Assembly (NCBI RefSeq): GCF_900143515.1 | Contig: NZ_FSQT01000002.1 | Coordinates: forward strand, 2,853,501 to 2,917,500 | Direction: 5' to 3' | Length of the DNA: 64,000 nt | Origin: Micromonospora cremea | Lineage (GTDB): Bacteria; Actinomycetota; Actinomycetes; Mycobacteriales; Micromonosporaceae | In this document: positions 39,485 through 49,360 of the stretch, one piece after another | Layout: each line of letters begins with the position of its first letter | Position numbering within the stretch: position 1 is the stretch's first letter | Notes under the pieces: model-generated | Database searches by the model: none | Told to the model about the DNA's origin: nothing | The model's input: only the letters and a program-made list of their open reading frames with translations | Translations under genes and position numbers: made by a program

Positions 39485-39490
39485 TAGGGT
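39485..39490 (+). promoter_or_regulatory. -10 box of add
   Basis: TAGGGT lies 6 nt before the add ATG 39497. This spacing suggests a leaderless mRNA starting at or next to the ATG. Confidence 0.45.
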
Positions 39491-39496
39491 CTGAGC

Positions 39497-40576
39497 ATGG
39501 TCGCAACTATCCGGTACGAGGACATTGTCAAGGTCCCGAAGGCGCTGCTGCACGACCACCTCGACGGCGGGCTGCGGCCGGCGACGATCGTCGAGCTGGC
39601 CGCGGCGGTGGGCCACGAGCTGCCCACCACCGACCCGGAGGCGTTGGGGCGCTGGTTCGTCGCCGCGGCCGACTCCGGCTCGTTGGAGCGCTACCTGGAG
39701 ACGTTCGCGCACACCGTGGCGGTCATGCAGACCGCGCCGGCGCTGCGCCGGGTGGCCCGCGAGTGCGCGCTAGACCTGGCCGCCGACGGGGTCGTCTACG
39801 CCGAGGTGCGGTTCGCCCCGGAGCAGCACCTGGAACACGACCTCAGCCTGGACGAGGTGGTCGAGGCGGTGCTGGCCGGGTTCGCCGAGGGCACCGCCCA
39901 GGCCGTCGAGGCCGGTCTGAGCATCCGGGTGGGCACCCTGCTCACCGCGATGCGGCACGCGGCCCGCTCGCAGGAGATCGCCGAGTTGGCCGTGCGGCAC
40001 CGGGACGCCGGGGTGGTCGGCTTCGACATCGCCGGCGCCGAGGCGGGCTTCCCGCCCACCCGGCACCTGGACGCCTTCGAGTACCTCCAGCGGGAGAACT
40101 TCCACTTCACCATCCACGCCGGCGAGGCGTTCGGCCTGCCCTCGATCTGGCAGGCGATCCAGTGGTGCGGCGCCGACCGGCTCGGCCACGGTGTGCGGAT
40201 CGTGGACGACATCACCCCCGGCGGGGCGCCGGAGCTCGGCCGGCTGGCCGCGTACGTCCGGGACAAGCGGATCCCGCTGGAGCTGTGTCCGTCGTCGAAC
40301 GTGCAGACCGGAGCGGTGGACTCGATCGCGGACCACCCGATCGGCCTGCTGCGGGACCTGCGGTTCCGGGTCACCGTCAACACCGACAACCGGCTGATGA
40401 GCGGCACCTCGATGTCGCGGGAAATGGCTCTGCTGGTGGAGACGTTCGGCTACGGCTGGCGCGAGTTGCAGTGGTTCACCATCAACGCGATGAAGAGCGC
40501 CTTCATCCCGTTCGACGAGCGGTTGCGGATCATCGATGAGGTGATCAAGCCGGCGTACGCGAAGCTGCTGGCCTGA
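39497..40576 (+). CDS. add: Adenosine deaminase
   Basis: 359 aa metal-dependent (beta/alpha)8 hydrolase converting (deoxy)adenosine to (deoxy)inosine. [10 protein letters not shown] holds the first two zinc His; [20 protein letters not shown] and [11 protein letters not shown] supply the remaining ligands and catalytic residues. The size is normal. It belongs functionally to the purine side of the nucleoside block. udk-like gene is convergent. Confidence 0.95.
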   Translation: MVATIRYEDIVKVPKALLHDHLDGGLRPATIVELAAAVGHELPTTDPEALGRWFVAAADSGSLERYLETFAHTVAVMQTAPALRRVARECALDLAADGVVYAEVRFAPEQHLEHDLSLDEVVEAVLAGFAEGTAQAVEAGLSIRVGTLLTAMRHAARSQEIAELAVRHRDAGVVGFDIAGAEAGFPPTRHLDAFEYLQRENFHFTIHAGEAFGLPSIWQAIQWCGADRLGHGVRIVDDITPGGAPELGRLAAYVRDKRIPLELCPSSNVQTGAVDSIADHPIGLLRDLRFRVTVNTDNRLMSGTSMSREMALLVETFGYGWRELQWFTINAMKSAFIPFDERLRIIDEVIKPAYAKLLA

Positions 40577-40581
40577 ATTGG

Positions 40582-41184
40582 TCAACTGTGCGGGTGGCCG
40601 GCGAGCAGGCCGGCCACCCGGCGCAGCACCTCCCGGGCCCGGGCCGCCTCCGCGCCCAGCCCGGTCTGCCGGCGCAGCACCGCGGGCTCGGCACGCAGCA
40701 GCGCCACCCCGCGCCGGACCAGCACCCGTGGCGCCTTGCGCTGCTCGGACAGGTCGCGGGCCAGCCGGCGGACGAAGGTCGCCCCGCGCGGCCGGCGCAG
40801 CGCGTACGCGCCGGCGAGCAGCCCTCGGCGGCGACACTCCTCGACGATCTCGGCGGCGAAAATCCCTTCGGCCACGAAAAGTGGCGATCCGGCGACGTCA
40901 AATGGCCGGGTGGCCACCCTTCGATCCGCGCCGATCGCATAAACCGGCACATCGGCCCGACCCTCGCGCGCCAGTTGGGCAATCGTTTCCACCGCGGTGC
41001 GGGCATCCCACGACTCGGGTGATTCCCAATCCACCTGGCCGTTTCGTATCGGCAACGTTGGGTCATCGCCGTCTTTGTAGAAGTCGTCCAGGCAGAGCAC
41101 TGGCAACCCGGTTTGCTGCGCTATGTACGACTTTCCGGAGCCAGAAGGGCCGGCGAGCAGGACAACGCGGTGCGGATGTTTCAT
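40582..41184 (-). CDS. Uridine kinase-like P-loop kinase
   Basis: 200 aa. Walker A GPSGSGKS is at about residues 12-19, LDDFYKDGDDPTLP is the uridine/cytidine kinase signature, and WESPESWD follows. The C-terminal third is Arg/Leu-rich and shorter than in E. coli Udk, so it may belong to a related actinobacterial branch. GC is lower toward the 5' end (40850-41180) than in neighbours. Convergent with add and consistent with salvage of uridine to UMP. Confidence 0.8.
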   Translation of the reverse strand: MKHPHRVVLLAGPSGSGKSYIAQQTGLPVLCLDDFYKDGDDPTLPIRNGQVDWESPESWDARTAVETIAQLAREGRADVPVYAIGADRRVATRPFDVAGSPLFVAEGIFAAEIVEECRRRGLLAGAYALRRPRGATFVRRLARDLSEQRKAPRVLVRRGVALLRAEPAVLRRQTGLGAEAARAREVLRRVAGLLAGHPHS

Positions 41185-41377
41185 TACCTTCAGTTACTCC
41201 GACCAGACGGACTGCTATCAAATCGCATCAACATCTCATCACACCTTCGGCGGGTGACAACCTGGGCTTTCTTCTTGCCGGGCGGCGTGATGGAATCTCG
41301 GGGGTCCGACCCGCCGGGTCGGACGCTGGGCGTTGCCCGGGGCAACACGTTCAAGCTGTAATCGCGAGGGCGGTGAC

Positions 41378-44300
41378 GTGAGCAAACGGCCAAAGACGGC
41401 GGGCTCCTTCCTGTCGCGGCTGCGCCGGCCGGCCAGCCGGCTCCGGGACATGCCGATCTGGTCCAAGCTCGGTCTCATCATGATCGTGCCGACCATCGCC
41501 ACGGTCGTGGTGGGCACCAGTGGTCTCGTCGACCACCTGGAGACGCTCAACAATGCCAACCGTGCCGGCGACCTGGCCAACCTGTCGAGCTACTCAGGTG
41601 ACCTGGTCGACACGCTGCAGGATGAGCGGACCACCGCCGTGCTGCTGCTGGGGGCCAAGGGGACGCAGCCGACGGCGCAGTACCAGGAGGCATACAACCG
41701 GGTGAACTCCCGGGTCGACCAGGCGAAGGGCCCCTACCTGCAGCAGCGGGCCGAGATCGAGGACCTGCCGAGCAGCCTGGATGGTCTGCTCGACGGGATC
41801 GACCAGACCCTGAAGGACCTGCCGGGCGTCCGCAGCCAGGTGTTCAACGGCAAGCTCAAGCTCACCGAGACCATTCAGGCGTACGAGGGTCTGATCAACG
41901 ATCTGCTCGCCATCCGTGACTCCGCCACCCAGCTCGCCGGTGACAACGACCTGAGCGACCGGATGCGCGCCGCCGCGGCGGTCGCCCGGGAGAAGGAGTT
42001 CCTCTCCGTCCGCCGGGTCGTCGTGCACCGCGCGCTCGGCTCCGAGCAGCGGCGGATGACGCCGGTGCTGCGCACCGACTACATCGCCAGCGGCACCGGC
42101 CAGCAGCAGGCGTTGCAGAGCTTCAAGGCCGTCGCCAGCCCCGACGAGGCGAAGTTCCACGACCAGACGGTCGCCGGCGGTGACCGCCGGCAGGCGCAGA
42201 ACTACACCGGCTGGATCGACGGCAACACCACCGGCGACATGCGCGGTGCGCCGTTCGGCCCGGACCAGTGGGACTCGGCCATGACGGCCAACGCCAAGCT
42301 GATCCGCACCGTCGAGACGAAGCTCGACGGCGACGTGGTCGCCGAGGCCGACAACCTGCGCTCGGACGTCCAGCGTCAGGTGTTCCTGGAGACCGGCCTG
42401 CTGCTCAGCATGCTGCTGCTGGCCATCCTCTTCGCCTACCTGGTCGCCCGCTCGATGGCCCGCTCACTGCGGGACCTGCGGCAGGGCGCTCTCTCCGTCG
42501 CCCAGTACGGCCTTCCGCAGGCGGTGGCCCGACTGCGTGACCCGCAGGTCGTCGGGCAGCTCTCCCCGGTGCAGTTGGCCAACCAGATCGCCGAGCCGCT
42601 CCCGGTCCGCAGCAAGGACGAGTTCGGCCAGGTGACCGAGGCGTTCAACGCCGTCCACCTGGAAGCCGTCCGGACGGCCGCCGAGCAGGCGGCGCTGCGC
42701 GCCTCCGTCGCGACCATGTTCGTCAACCTGGCCCGCCGTTCGCAGATCCTGGTCGACCGCCTCATCGGGCACCTCGACCGGCTGGAGCGCGGCGAGGAGG
42801 ACCCGGACCGGCTGGCCGAGCTGTTCCAGCTCGACCACCTGGCCACCCGGATGCGCCGCAACGACGAGAACCTGCTCGTGCTCGCCGGCGCGGACTCCAC
42901 CCGCGTGCAGCGCGAGCCGGCGGCGCTCATCGACGTGCTGCGCGCCGCGCAGTCCGAGGTCGAGCACTACACCCGGATCGAGTTCGGGGTCATCGACCGG
43001 GACATCGAGGTCGCCGCGCACGCGGTCAACGACCTGGTGCACCTCGTCGCCGAGCTGTTCGACAACGCGACCGCGTTCTCGCCGCCGGACTCGCAGGTGA
43101 TGGTCGAGGCCCGCCGGGTCGGCGACCGCGCCTCGCTTTACGTCGAGGACCGCGGCATCGGCATCAGCAACGATCAGTTGCACGAGCTCAACGAGCGCCT
43201 CGCGACGCCACCGCAGGTGGACGTGGCCGTGTCCCGGATGATGGGCCTGGTCGTGGTCGCCCGGCTGGCTTCCCGGCACGGGGTCCGGGTCGAGCTGCGC
43301 CCCGGCGGTGACCGTGGCACGGTCGCCGACGTGACCCTGCCGACCTCGGTGCTGGTGCCCCGGGCGCTCTCCGGCCGGGTGCAGCAGCCGCCGGCGCTGC
43401 CCGCGGCTGGTGGCCCGCAACTCGGCGGCCCGGCGCCGGCCTTCGGCGCGCTCCCCGCGCTGGGCAACGTGCCCCGCCCGAGCGAGTCCGGCAACCAGGT
43501 CACGCTGGGCGGCCGCCCGTTCGACCCGGCGTCGCGCAACGGTGCCGGCACCCCCGCCAACACCGGTGCGTACCGCTCGATGCCGGCCTGGTCGGACCTG
43601 ACCGGTGCGGCCGGAACGAACGGCGGTGACGGGTTCACCCCGCGGACCGCCAACGGCCAGCCCATCGACCCACTGCCGCAGCGCCGCTCCGGCGACGACT
43701 CTCCGGACGCGGGCCAGCAGCCGGCCATCCCGCGACAGCTGCCCAGCAGCCCCGAGGCGCACCCGTACTCGCCGCCGCCGGTCTCCGCGCAGCCCTACTC
43801 CGGCGCGCCGGTCTCCGCCTCGCCGGCCTCCGGCCAGCCGTACTCCGCGCAGCCCTACTCGGGTGCGCCGTACGCCGGTCCTCCGGTGTCCGCGTCGCCG
43901 GTCTCGGCCGCCCCGGCCTCCGGTCAGCCGTACTCGGCGCCGCCCGCCGGGCGTCCGTACTCGGCGCCGCCCGCCGGGCGTCCGTACTCGGCGCCGCCGG
44001 CCGGTCAGCCCTATTCCGCTCCGCCGGCATCGAGTCAGCCGTACTCGGCGCCGCCGGCCTCCGGCCAGTCGTTCAGCGGCTTCGCGCCCCGATCGGCCCC
44101 GCCCGCCCAGACGCCCAACGCCCCCGCACCGCCGGCCTGGCCGCCGGTGCCCGGTGGCGACCGGGACGCCGCTACTCCGCCGGTGCCCGAGCGGCTCGCA
44201 GCCGCCCTGGACATGACGACGGAGCTGCCACGGGTGCAGCGACCCGCCGAACAGCCTGCCGCCTCGGCTCAGCCGACGGCACCGACCTCGGCGGCACCGG

Positions 44301-45025
44301 TGCAGAACCGGCCGGCGCCACAGCAGCCGCAGGCCCAGAACCGGCAGCGGTACGCGGACGAGACCATGGAGCTGCCGATCTTCCGGGAGCTCGAGTCGGC
44401 CTGGTTCCGTACCCGTCGGCCGGGTCCGGAGGAGGCGTCGGCTCAGGCGGCCGCACCGGCCGCCCAGCCGGCGGTGAATGGCGGAACCGCGACCCAGCAG
44501 TTCGCGACGGTCGAGGCCAGCGGTCGGGCAGTCCACAAGACACCACCCGGGACGACAGGTAACACACCGATGGCAGACACTCCGACGGCCGGAGGAGCGC
44601 CGCGGGACAACGGGTCGACAGCGAACGGGGGCGCCCGCCCCAGCCTCGCCGAGAGCCTGCCGACCCGCCGGCCCCAACAGCAGCAGACCAACGGCTGGCA
44701 GACTGCCGCCGACGACGGCTGGCGCGCCGCCTCGGCAGCGGCCAGCGCGGTCCCGGTGAGCGAGACCACGACGACCGGTCTGCCGAAGCGCAAGCCAATG
44801 GCGCAGCTGGTCCCCGGCGCGGTGGAGAAGCCCACCACCTCGGTCCAGCGGCGTTCCCCGGAGGCGGTCCGTGGCCTGCTCTCCGCCTACCACCGGGGCG
44901 TGCAGCGAGGGCGTAGCACCTCGGACAACCCGACCAGCCCGGAGGCGACTCCGGGAGGGCAGCAATCCTCGCAGTCTGGCTCAGGCCCAGCGGCCGGGAG
45001 CGGGCAGAAGGAGCAAGAAGGATGA
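41378..45025 (+). CDS. Conservon sensor kinase-like protein (CvnA) with nitrate/nitrite-type sensor domain
   Basis: 1215 aa. Helix 1 (about 32-52), an extracytoplasmic NIT sensor (about 55-315), helix 2 (about 338-362), HAMP, a dimerisation region with [23 protein letters not shown] and [20 protein letters not shown], and an HATPase domain with [19 protein letters not shown] and EDRGIGIS. A 500-residue disordered tail follows, rich in Pro/Ala/Gln, with PYSAPPAG repeats and conserved islands [27 protein letters not shown] and [16 protein letters not shown] 41378 (MSKRPKTAG) follows GAGGG. ATGA overlap with the roadblock gene defines the conservon operon. Confidence 0.92.
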   Translation: MSKRPKTAGSFLSRLRRPASRLRDMPIWSKLGLIMIVPTIATVVVGTSGLVDHLETLNNANRAGDLANLSSYSGDLVDTLQDERTTAVLLLGAKGTQPTAQYQEAYNRVNSRVDQAKGPYLQQRAEIEDLPSSLDGLLDGIDQTLKDLPGVRSQVFNGKLKLTETIQAYEGLINDLLAIRDSATQLAGDNDLSDRMRAAAAVAREKEFLSVRRVVVHRALGSEQRRMTPVLRTDYIASGTGQQQALQSFKAVASPDEAKFHDQTVAGGDRRQAQNYTGWIDGNTTGDMRGAPFGPDQWDSAMTANAKLIRTVETKLDGDVVAEADNLRSDVQRQVFLETGLLLSMLLLAILFAYLVARSMARSLRDLRQGALSVAQYGLPQAVARLRDPQVVGQLSPVQLANQIAEPLPVRSKDEFGQVTEAFNAVHLEAVRTAAEQAALRASVATMFVNLARRSQILVDRLIGHLDRLERGEEDPDRLAELFQLDHLATRMRRNDENLLVLAGADSTRVQREPAALIDVLRAAQSEVEHYTRIEFGVIDRDIEVAAHAVNDLVHLVAELFDNATAFSPPDSQVMVEARRVGDRASLYVEDRGIGISNDQLHELNERLATPPQVDVAVSRMMGLVVVARLASRHGVRVELRPGGDRGTVADVTLPTSVLVPRALSGRVQQPPALPAAGGPQLGGPAPAFGALPALGNVPRPSESGNQVTLGGRPFDPASRNGAGTPANTGAYRSMPAWSDLTGAAGTNGGDGFTPRTANGQPIDPLPQRRSGDDSPDAGQQPAIPRQLPSSPEAHPYSPPPVSAQPYSGAPVSASPASGQPYSAQPYSGAPYAGPPVSASPVSAAPASGQPYSAPPAGRPYSAPPAGRPYSAPPAGQPYSAPPASSQPYSAPPASGQSFSGFAPRSAPPAQTPNAPAPPAWPPVPGGDRDAATPPVPERLAAALDMTTELPRVQRPAEQPAASAQPTAPTSAAPVQNRPAPQQPQAQNRQRYADETMELPIFRELESAWFRTRRPGPEEASAQAAAPAAQPAVNGGTATQQFATVEASGRAVHKTPPGTTGNTPMADTPTAGGAPRDNGSTANGGARPSLAESLPTRRPQQQQTNGWQTAADDGWRAASAAASAVPVSETTTTGLPKRKPMAQLVPGAVEKPTTSVQRRSPEAVRGLLSAYHRGVQRGRSTSDNPTSPEATPGGQQSSQSGSGPAAGSGQKEQEG
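43928..44068 (+). repeat. Tandem 27/30-bp repeat inside cvnA
   Basis: Five in-frame units coding [10 protein letters not shown]-like 9- or 10-mers; the first two 27-bp units (43928-43954, 43955-43981) are identical. Less regular copies extend upstream. The number of units may vary between strains by slippage. Confidence 0.8.
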
Positions 45026-45426
45026 CAACTACGCAGGATCTTGGTTGGCTGCTGGCCAACTTCGCCGACCGGGTGCCCGGTGTCGCGCATGCGGTCGCCG
45101 TCTCGGCGGATGGCCTGCTTCTCGCGTCGTCACGGGATCTCCCGCGGGACCGGGCCGATCAGCTCGCCGCGATCGCGTCCGGTCTGGTCAGCCTCACCCA
45201 GGGGGCGGCCCGCTGCTTCGAGGGAGGCGCGGTGCTCCAGACCGTCGTGGAGATGGACAATGGCTTCCTGTTCCTGATGTCCATCTCGGACGGCTCGTCC
45301 TTCGCCGTGTTGGCCGCCCGCAGCTCGGACGTCGGGCAGGTCGGCTACGAAATGGCGTTGCTGGTCGACCGGGTGGGCGACGCGCTGACCCCGCAGCCGC
45401 GTGCGGCCGCGGGCATGCTGGGCTGA
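45022..45426 (+). CDS. Roadblock/LC7-domain protein (CvnB)
   Basis: 134 aa single-domain roadblock protein ([32 protein letters not shown]). Family members bind and regulate small GTPases such as MglA/CvnD. It is translated with CvnA through an ATGA overlap and lies between the sensor and the DUF742 and GTPase genes, as in all conservons. Confidence 0.92.
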   Translation: MTTTQDLGWLLANFADRVPGVAHAVAVSADGLLLASSRDLPRDRADQLAAIASGLVSLTQGAARCFEGGAVLQTVVEMDNGFLFLMSISDGSSFAVLAARSSDVGQVGYEMALLVDRVGDALTPQPRAAAGMLG

Positions 45427-45524
45427 CGCCCCGCCGATCGTGAGGTCGGCGCTACCGCAACAACGACAACGACGGGTTTCACCGGTGGGAGCCGGTGCGG
45501 GGTACGAAGGAGGTGAGCGGCGAC

Positions 45525-45896
45525 ATGGCCGATCGTGACGAACCGACCGGAGCGTTGGTCCGTCCATACGCCGTGACCCGCGGTCGTACCCGTCCCCGGC
45601 TCGACATCGCGCTGGAGGCGCTCGTCGAGACGACGGTGCGCGGCCGGGCCGCTGCCAATGGCAACGGTGGCCGCGAACACCAGTACATCGCCGCGCTGTG
45701 TGACGGACGCGTGCAATCGCTTGCTGAGATCGCGGCGCGGCTGCAGCTCCCGCTCGGTGTGGCCCGGGTGCTCATCGCCGACATGGCGACGGACGGCCTG
45801 GTCGCAGTCCACGAGCCGACCATTTTGGACGACTCCGACGACGCGGTGGGCACTGAACTGCTGGAGAGGGTGCTGAGTGGACTTCGCAGGCTCTGA
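45525..45896 (+). CDS. DUF742 protein (CvnC)
   Basis: 123 aa with a predicted winged-helix DUF742 domain (VRPYAVTRGRTRPRLDIALEALV, AEIAARLQLPLGVARVLIADMATDGLV). ATG 45525 has AAGGAGG 11 nt upstream. GTG codons at 45495 and 45513 are alternatives. Its end overlaps the CvnD start by 20 bp. Confidence 0.9.
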   Translation: MADRDEPTGALVRPYAVTRGRTRPRLDIALEALVETTVRGRAAANGNGGREHQYIAALCDGRVQSLAEIAARLQLPLGVARVLIADMATDGLVAVHEPTILDDSDDAVGTELLERVLSGLRRL

Positions 45897-46491
45897 CATG
45901 TCGCACCGCCCGCCGAACCCGAGTGGGCGCGTGACGTCGGCGAAGATCGTTATCGCCGGTGGATTCGGCGTCGGTAAGACGACGCTGGTCGGCTCGGTCT
46001 CGGAGATCACGCCGCTGACCACCGAGGCCATCATGACCTCCGCTGGCGTGGGCGTCGACGACACCCGGCAGGTGCCGGGCAAGACGACGACCACGGTGGC
46101 CATGGACTTCGGCCGGATCTCGATCGACCGTGACCTGATCCTGTACCTGTTCGGTACGCCGGGTCAGACCCGATTCTGGTTCATGTGGGACGAACTGGTT
46201 CGGGGCGCGATCGGTGCGGTCGTGCTGGTGGACACTCGCCGGCTGGCCGACTGCTTCGCGGCGATCGACTTCTTCGAGCACCGGCGGCTGCCGTACCTGG
46301 TAGCCATCAACTGCTTCGACGGGATGCAGTACCACGACCCGCAGGACGTTCGGGACGCGCTGGCGATCTCGAGTGACGTGCCGGTGGTGGCCTGCGACGC
46401 CCGCAACCGGGAGTCGACGAAGCACGTGCTGATCTCGCTGGTCGAGTACGTGCTCACCATGCGGCGTACGCGCGCCGTCGCCCCGGCCTGA
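45877..46491 (+). CDS. Conservon small GTPase (CvnD)
   Basis: 204 aa Ras-like ATP/GTP-binding protein. P loop GGFGVGKTT (about residues 28-36), FGTPGQTRF as switch II, and NCFDG in place of NKxD, a conservon-type feature. GTG 45877 has GGAGAGGG 6 nt upstream; ATG 45898 is possible. It is the last gene of the operon and is expected to be controlled by the roadblock subunit. Confidence 0.93.
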   Translation: MDFAGSDMSHRPPNPSGRVTSAKIVIAGGFGVGKTTLVGSVSEITPLTTEAIMTSAGVGVDDTRQVPGKTTTTVAMDFGRISIDRDLILYLFGTPGQTRFWFMWDELVRGAIGAVVLVDTRRLADCFAAIDFFEHRRLPYLVAINCFDGMQYHDPQDVRDALAISSDVPVVACDARNRESTKHVLISLVEYVLTMRRTRAVAPA

Positions 46492-46502
46492 CCGGGCGAT
46501 CC

Positions 46503-46536
46503 GCGCCCGGTGGTGGCTCCGGCCGCCACCGGGCGC
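46503..46536 (+). terminator. Terminator of the conservon operon
   Basis: An 11-bp stem GCGCCCGGTGG / CCACCGGGCGC with a 12-nt loop starts 12 bp after the cvnD stop. Confidence 0.75.
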
Positions 46537-46900
46537 TGAGTGCTGTCCGGGGCCGCCACTGCGGGCACGCGGGACGGCAGGGGCCCGGCGTTCACCTCGA
46601 CGGTGCTCAGCGCGCCATCAACGGCCCCGTACGCCGGCGTCACCGTGCAGCCCTGGCCCGCGCACCCGCACCGCCCGGCGAGCCGCTGTGCGGCGATCAG
46701 GCGGGCGCACGCCGACGGCTCCCGGGTGAGCCTGCAGACGAGGGTGCGGTCGGTGAGTCGGGCACGATGCCGTCACCGGAGCACAGCGGGCCCAACGGCA
46801 GCCACAACCCGGCGCCACCGGGACGAGCACCATCGCCGTCCCGGCCCGGGTGCCGCCGATCAGGGCGTGCACCCGGGGTAGGAGGCCGGTGGACCGTTGG
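46537..46900. other. Gene-poor gap between two convergent genes; possible decayed minus-strand gene
   Basis: No intact gene is visible. On the minus strand, around 46560-46780, protein-like text with regular cysteines (VCRLT, ACARLIAAQ, GCTVTPAYGAVDG) is split over two frames and has no start, reminiscent of a subtilisin-inhibitor-like secreted protein. This could be a remnant or chance. Confidence 0.3.
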
Positions 46901-49297
46901 TCAGGACTGGTAGCCGGCGGAGCGGTACTCGTATTCCCGGTCGTCGTCGCGGTCGCCGTGGTCACGGCTGAAGTCCCAGCCGCCGGCGGCCTCGCGACCC
47001 GGCCGGCCGCCCACCGCGAACCCGCCGATCTCCTGCCCCCGACGCCAGCCACGGAAGTAGCCGGTCGTGTTTTCCGCGAGGCTCGCCGCGTCACGCACTA
47101 TCCGCAGTGGACGCTCCTCGCGCAGCGGGGACCCCGGCACCAGGTTGGCCTGCGGCACGCGCTTCGGCAGCCCGGCCGTCGTCTCGGCACCCACCGCGGG
47201 ACGGGCCGCCTGCTCGGCTGCCTGCCACCCGGTGTCGGCCGTGGTAGACCAGTCCAGGTCGGACTCCTCGGGCTGCCCGACGAACCAGGCCGACTTGGCC
47301 TGCGCGAAGATCAGCAGGTCCCCGTCGCCCTCGTCCGCCACCGGCGGCGGCCGGTGCTCGACCGGAGGCGACGGCCGGTGCTCGACGGGACGCTCCACGC
47401 GGGGCGCGGGGCGGCCGTTGCGGGCGGCCTGCTCCCGGTCGACCAGCCGCAGCGGCGGCGTCTCGAGACGCGGGTCCGTGGGCGGGTTGAGACGCGGGTC
47501 GGTCGGCGGGTTGAGACTTCCCTCGCGCAGCGCCCGGTCGGCCAGCGGTGGCGGCTCCACCAGCCGCAGCATGGGTGGCTCCTGCGGCAGGTCGTCCGCC
47601 AGCCAGGGCGGGGTGACCCGGCCGTCGGCCCGGCCCGGGTCGGTCGGGGCGTCGATGCCCCGGCCACCGCCGTACGAGTAGGCCGCCGGGTTGTTCGGCG
47701 AGCTGTCGGCCGGGTCCTCCGGGTTGTTGACCAGCGGCCAGTTGGCCCGGGAGCCCGGCGGTGCTGACTCCTGGCCCGGCCGGGGCGTGGGCACCGGGAT
47801 GCTGAGGTCGGTGACGCTGAACCCGCCGGTGGGGGGCTCGTCGACCGGGCGCTGAAGGTGGCTCGGCCGGGGCTCACCGTTGGTCTTGGGGCGGGGCGGG
47901 ATGACCGTGCGCTGCCGCTCGGCCCGCGCGTTGTTGATCGCCGCGGTGGTCAGCGTCGGCCGGAACGGCTCGCCCGCCTCGGCCGGTGGCACCGCGCCGC
48001 GCTGCGACGGCGCGATCGGGGTGATCCCGGGCGGCGGTGGCGGTGGCGAGGAGACCGGCCGGTTGGTCGGACCGTCGATGCGGCTCGGGAGAGGCTCGCC
48101 GCGCCCGGGCGGGGCGGACACCGGCGGGCCGGCGACCGCTGCGGGGGCGACCGGAGCGGGTGCGACCGGCGGCGGGGTGATCGGCGCGGGGGCGACCGGC
48201 GGTGGCCCGAGCGGGCGCGGCGACGCGAGCGGAGCGCCGCCCGGGATCGGTTCGGGGCGGCTGCGCCGGCCTCCGCTGGGCGCGGGCTCGGCGGCGGCCG
48301 GAGTCGGCCGGACCGCACGCAAGCCGGTGCCGGTGGTGGACAGGCCGGCCAGCTCGCCGACCGACTCGCCACGGCGGGCGGCGGCGCGGCGGCCGGGTGC
48401 CGGCGCGGGCGTGCTGGCCCGCGCGCTGAGGGCGCTGACCAGCGCCTCGCACCCGGCGTCGCAGGCCCGGACGGAGGCGACCGCCTGCCGGACCGTCTCG
48501 GCCACGGCGGAGGTGAGCGCCCGGTTCACCGCGGCGCGGCGGGGCGTCTCGGAGATGGCGACCCGCAGCGCGGTGACCGCCTCGTTGATTTCGTCGGCGT
48601 CGGCCACCCCGTCCGCGGCGAGGTGCGCGGCGATGGAGTCCGCGGCCACCGAGACCTCACGGCCCCGGGCCACGGTGCCGCCCAGCATGCCCGGCTCGGG
48701 CAGCGCGTCGAGTACCGCCAGCGAGACCGGCTCGGCCGGGTCCGGGTATGCGCGCAGCGCCGCCGGGTAGAGCTCGCGCAGCACCTCGCGCAGCGCGACG
48801 GCGGCGGAGTGCCGGCCGCTGGCCAGCGCGGCGTGCGCCGAGAGCACCTGCTTGTAGCCGGCGAGATCCCGGGGCGCCGGCAGGGTGACCGCGGAGAGCG
48901 CGCCCGCCTGCAACGCGCGGGCCAGACCGACGGCCCGCCGTTCGGCTGGCGGCGACTGCATCTCCTCCAGGGAGTCGTCGTCGGCGAACCGCTCGGCGAA
49001 GTCGTCCACCGAGTCGTCGTCCGCGATCGCCAGCGGCCGACCCGCCGCGCTCAGCAGCGAGGTGACCGTGTGGTCGTCGCTGTCGGCGGCGATGGCCGCA
49101 CCGCTCGGCCCGCCCGACCGCTCCACGAGCAGCGCGACGAGCTGGGCGTAGCCAGCCGCGTCGTCGCCGATCTCGCAGACATGCAGCAGACGGCCTGCGT
49201 CGTCGACCACAGCGGACGTCAGCGTCGAACCGGCCGAGGCCGGTCGGTCAGCCGGATCCGCCGAGGCCAGACCGCAGTACACGCGCACGAGCGCCAC
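46901..49297 (-). CDS. IS110-transposase-like protein with a CvnA-type C-terminal tail
   Basis: 798 aa, start GTG 49297 behind GGGAGGAGG. Residues 1-215 follow the layout of the IS110 DEDD RNase-H-like N-terminus (SAVVDDAGRLLHV, GYAQLVALLVE, LSAAGRPLAI, then RELYPAALRAYPDP), but positions expected to hold the DEDD acids are not conserved, suggesting a dead, domesticated domain. A long Pro/Ala-rich linker follows. The last 130 residues carry KSAWF, GWQAAEQAA, TTAGLPKRVPQANLVPG and YFRGWRRGQ, the same motifs in the same order as the CvnA tail. It is convergent with the conservon. The real role is unknown. Confidence 0.75.
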   Translation of the reverse strand: MALVRVYCGLASADPADRPASAGSTLTSAVVDDAGRLLHVCEIGDDAAGYAQLVALLVERSGGPSGAAIAADSDDHTVTSLLSAAGRPLAIADDDSVDDFAERFADDDSLEEMQSPPAERRAVGLARALQAGALSAVTLPAPRDLAGYKQVLSAHAALASGRHSAAVALREVLRELYPAALRAYPDPAEPVSLAVLDALPEPGMLGGTVARGREVSVAADSIAAHLAADGVADADEINEAVTALRVAISETPRRAAVNRALTSAVAETVRQAVASVRACDAGCEALVSALSARASTPAPAPGRRAAARRGESVGELAGLSTTGTGLRAVRPTPAAAEPAPSGGRRSRPEPIPGGAPLASPRPLGPPPVAPAPITPPPVAPAPVAPAAVAGPPVSAPPGRGEPLPSRIDGPTNRPVSSPPPPPPGITPIAPSQRGAVPPAEAGEPFRPTLTTAAINNARAERQRTVIPPRPKTNGEPRPSHLQRPVDEPPTGGFSVTDLSIPVPTPRPGQESAPPGSRANWPLVNNPEDPADSSPNNPAAYSYGGGRGIDAPTDPGRADGRVTPPWLADDLPQEPPMLRLVEPPPLADRALREGSLNPPTDPRLNPPTDPRLETPPLRLVDREQAARNGRPAPRVERPVEHRPSPPVEHRPPPVADEGDGDLLIFAQAKSAWFVGQPEESDLDWSTTADTGWQAAEQAARPAVGAETTAGLPKRVPQANLVPGSPLREERPLRIVRDAASLAENTTGYFRGWRRGQEIGGFAVGGRPGREAAGGWDFSRDHGDRDDDREYEYRSAGYQS

Positions 49298-49360
49298 GGC
49301 GTCGTCCTCCTCCCGGGACAGGTCTTTCCTCTGCCAGCAACTGATGCTCCCCGGTACGGG

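Noticed and set aside
43928..44068. CRISPR-like array
   Set aside because: The units are in-frame coding repeats with no unique spacers.
42464..44965. An 833-codon minus-strand frame opposite cvnA
   Set aside because: Arg/Gly-rich shadow; the sense strand encodes a recognisable sensor and tail.
46901..49297. Active insertion sequence
   Set aside because: No terminal ends, target duplication or intact DEDD residues; the gene has a long Pro-rich tail and fixed neighbours.
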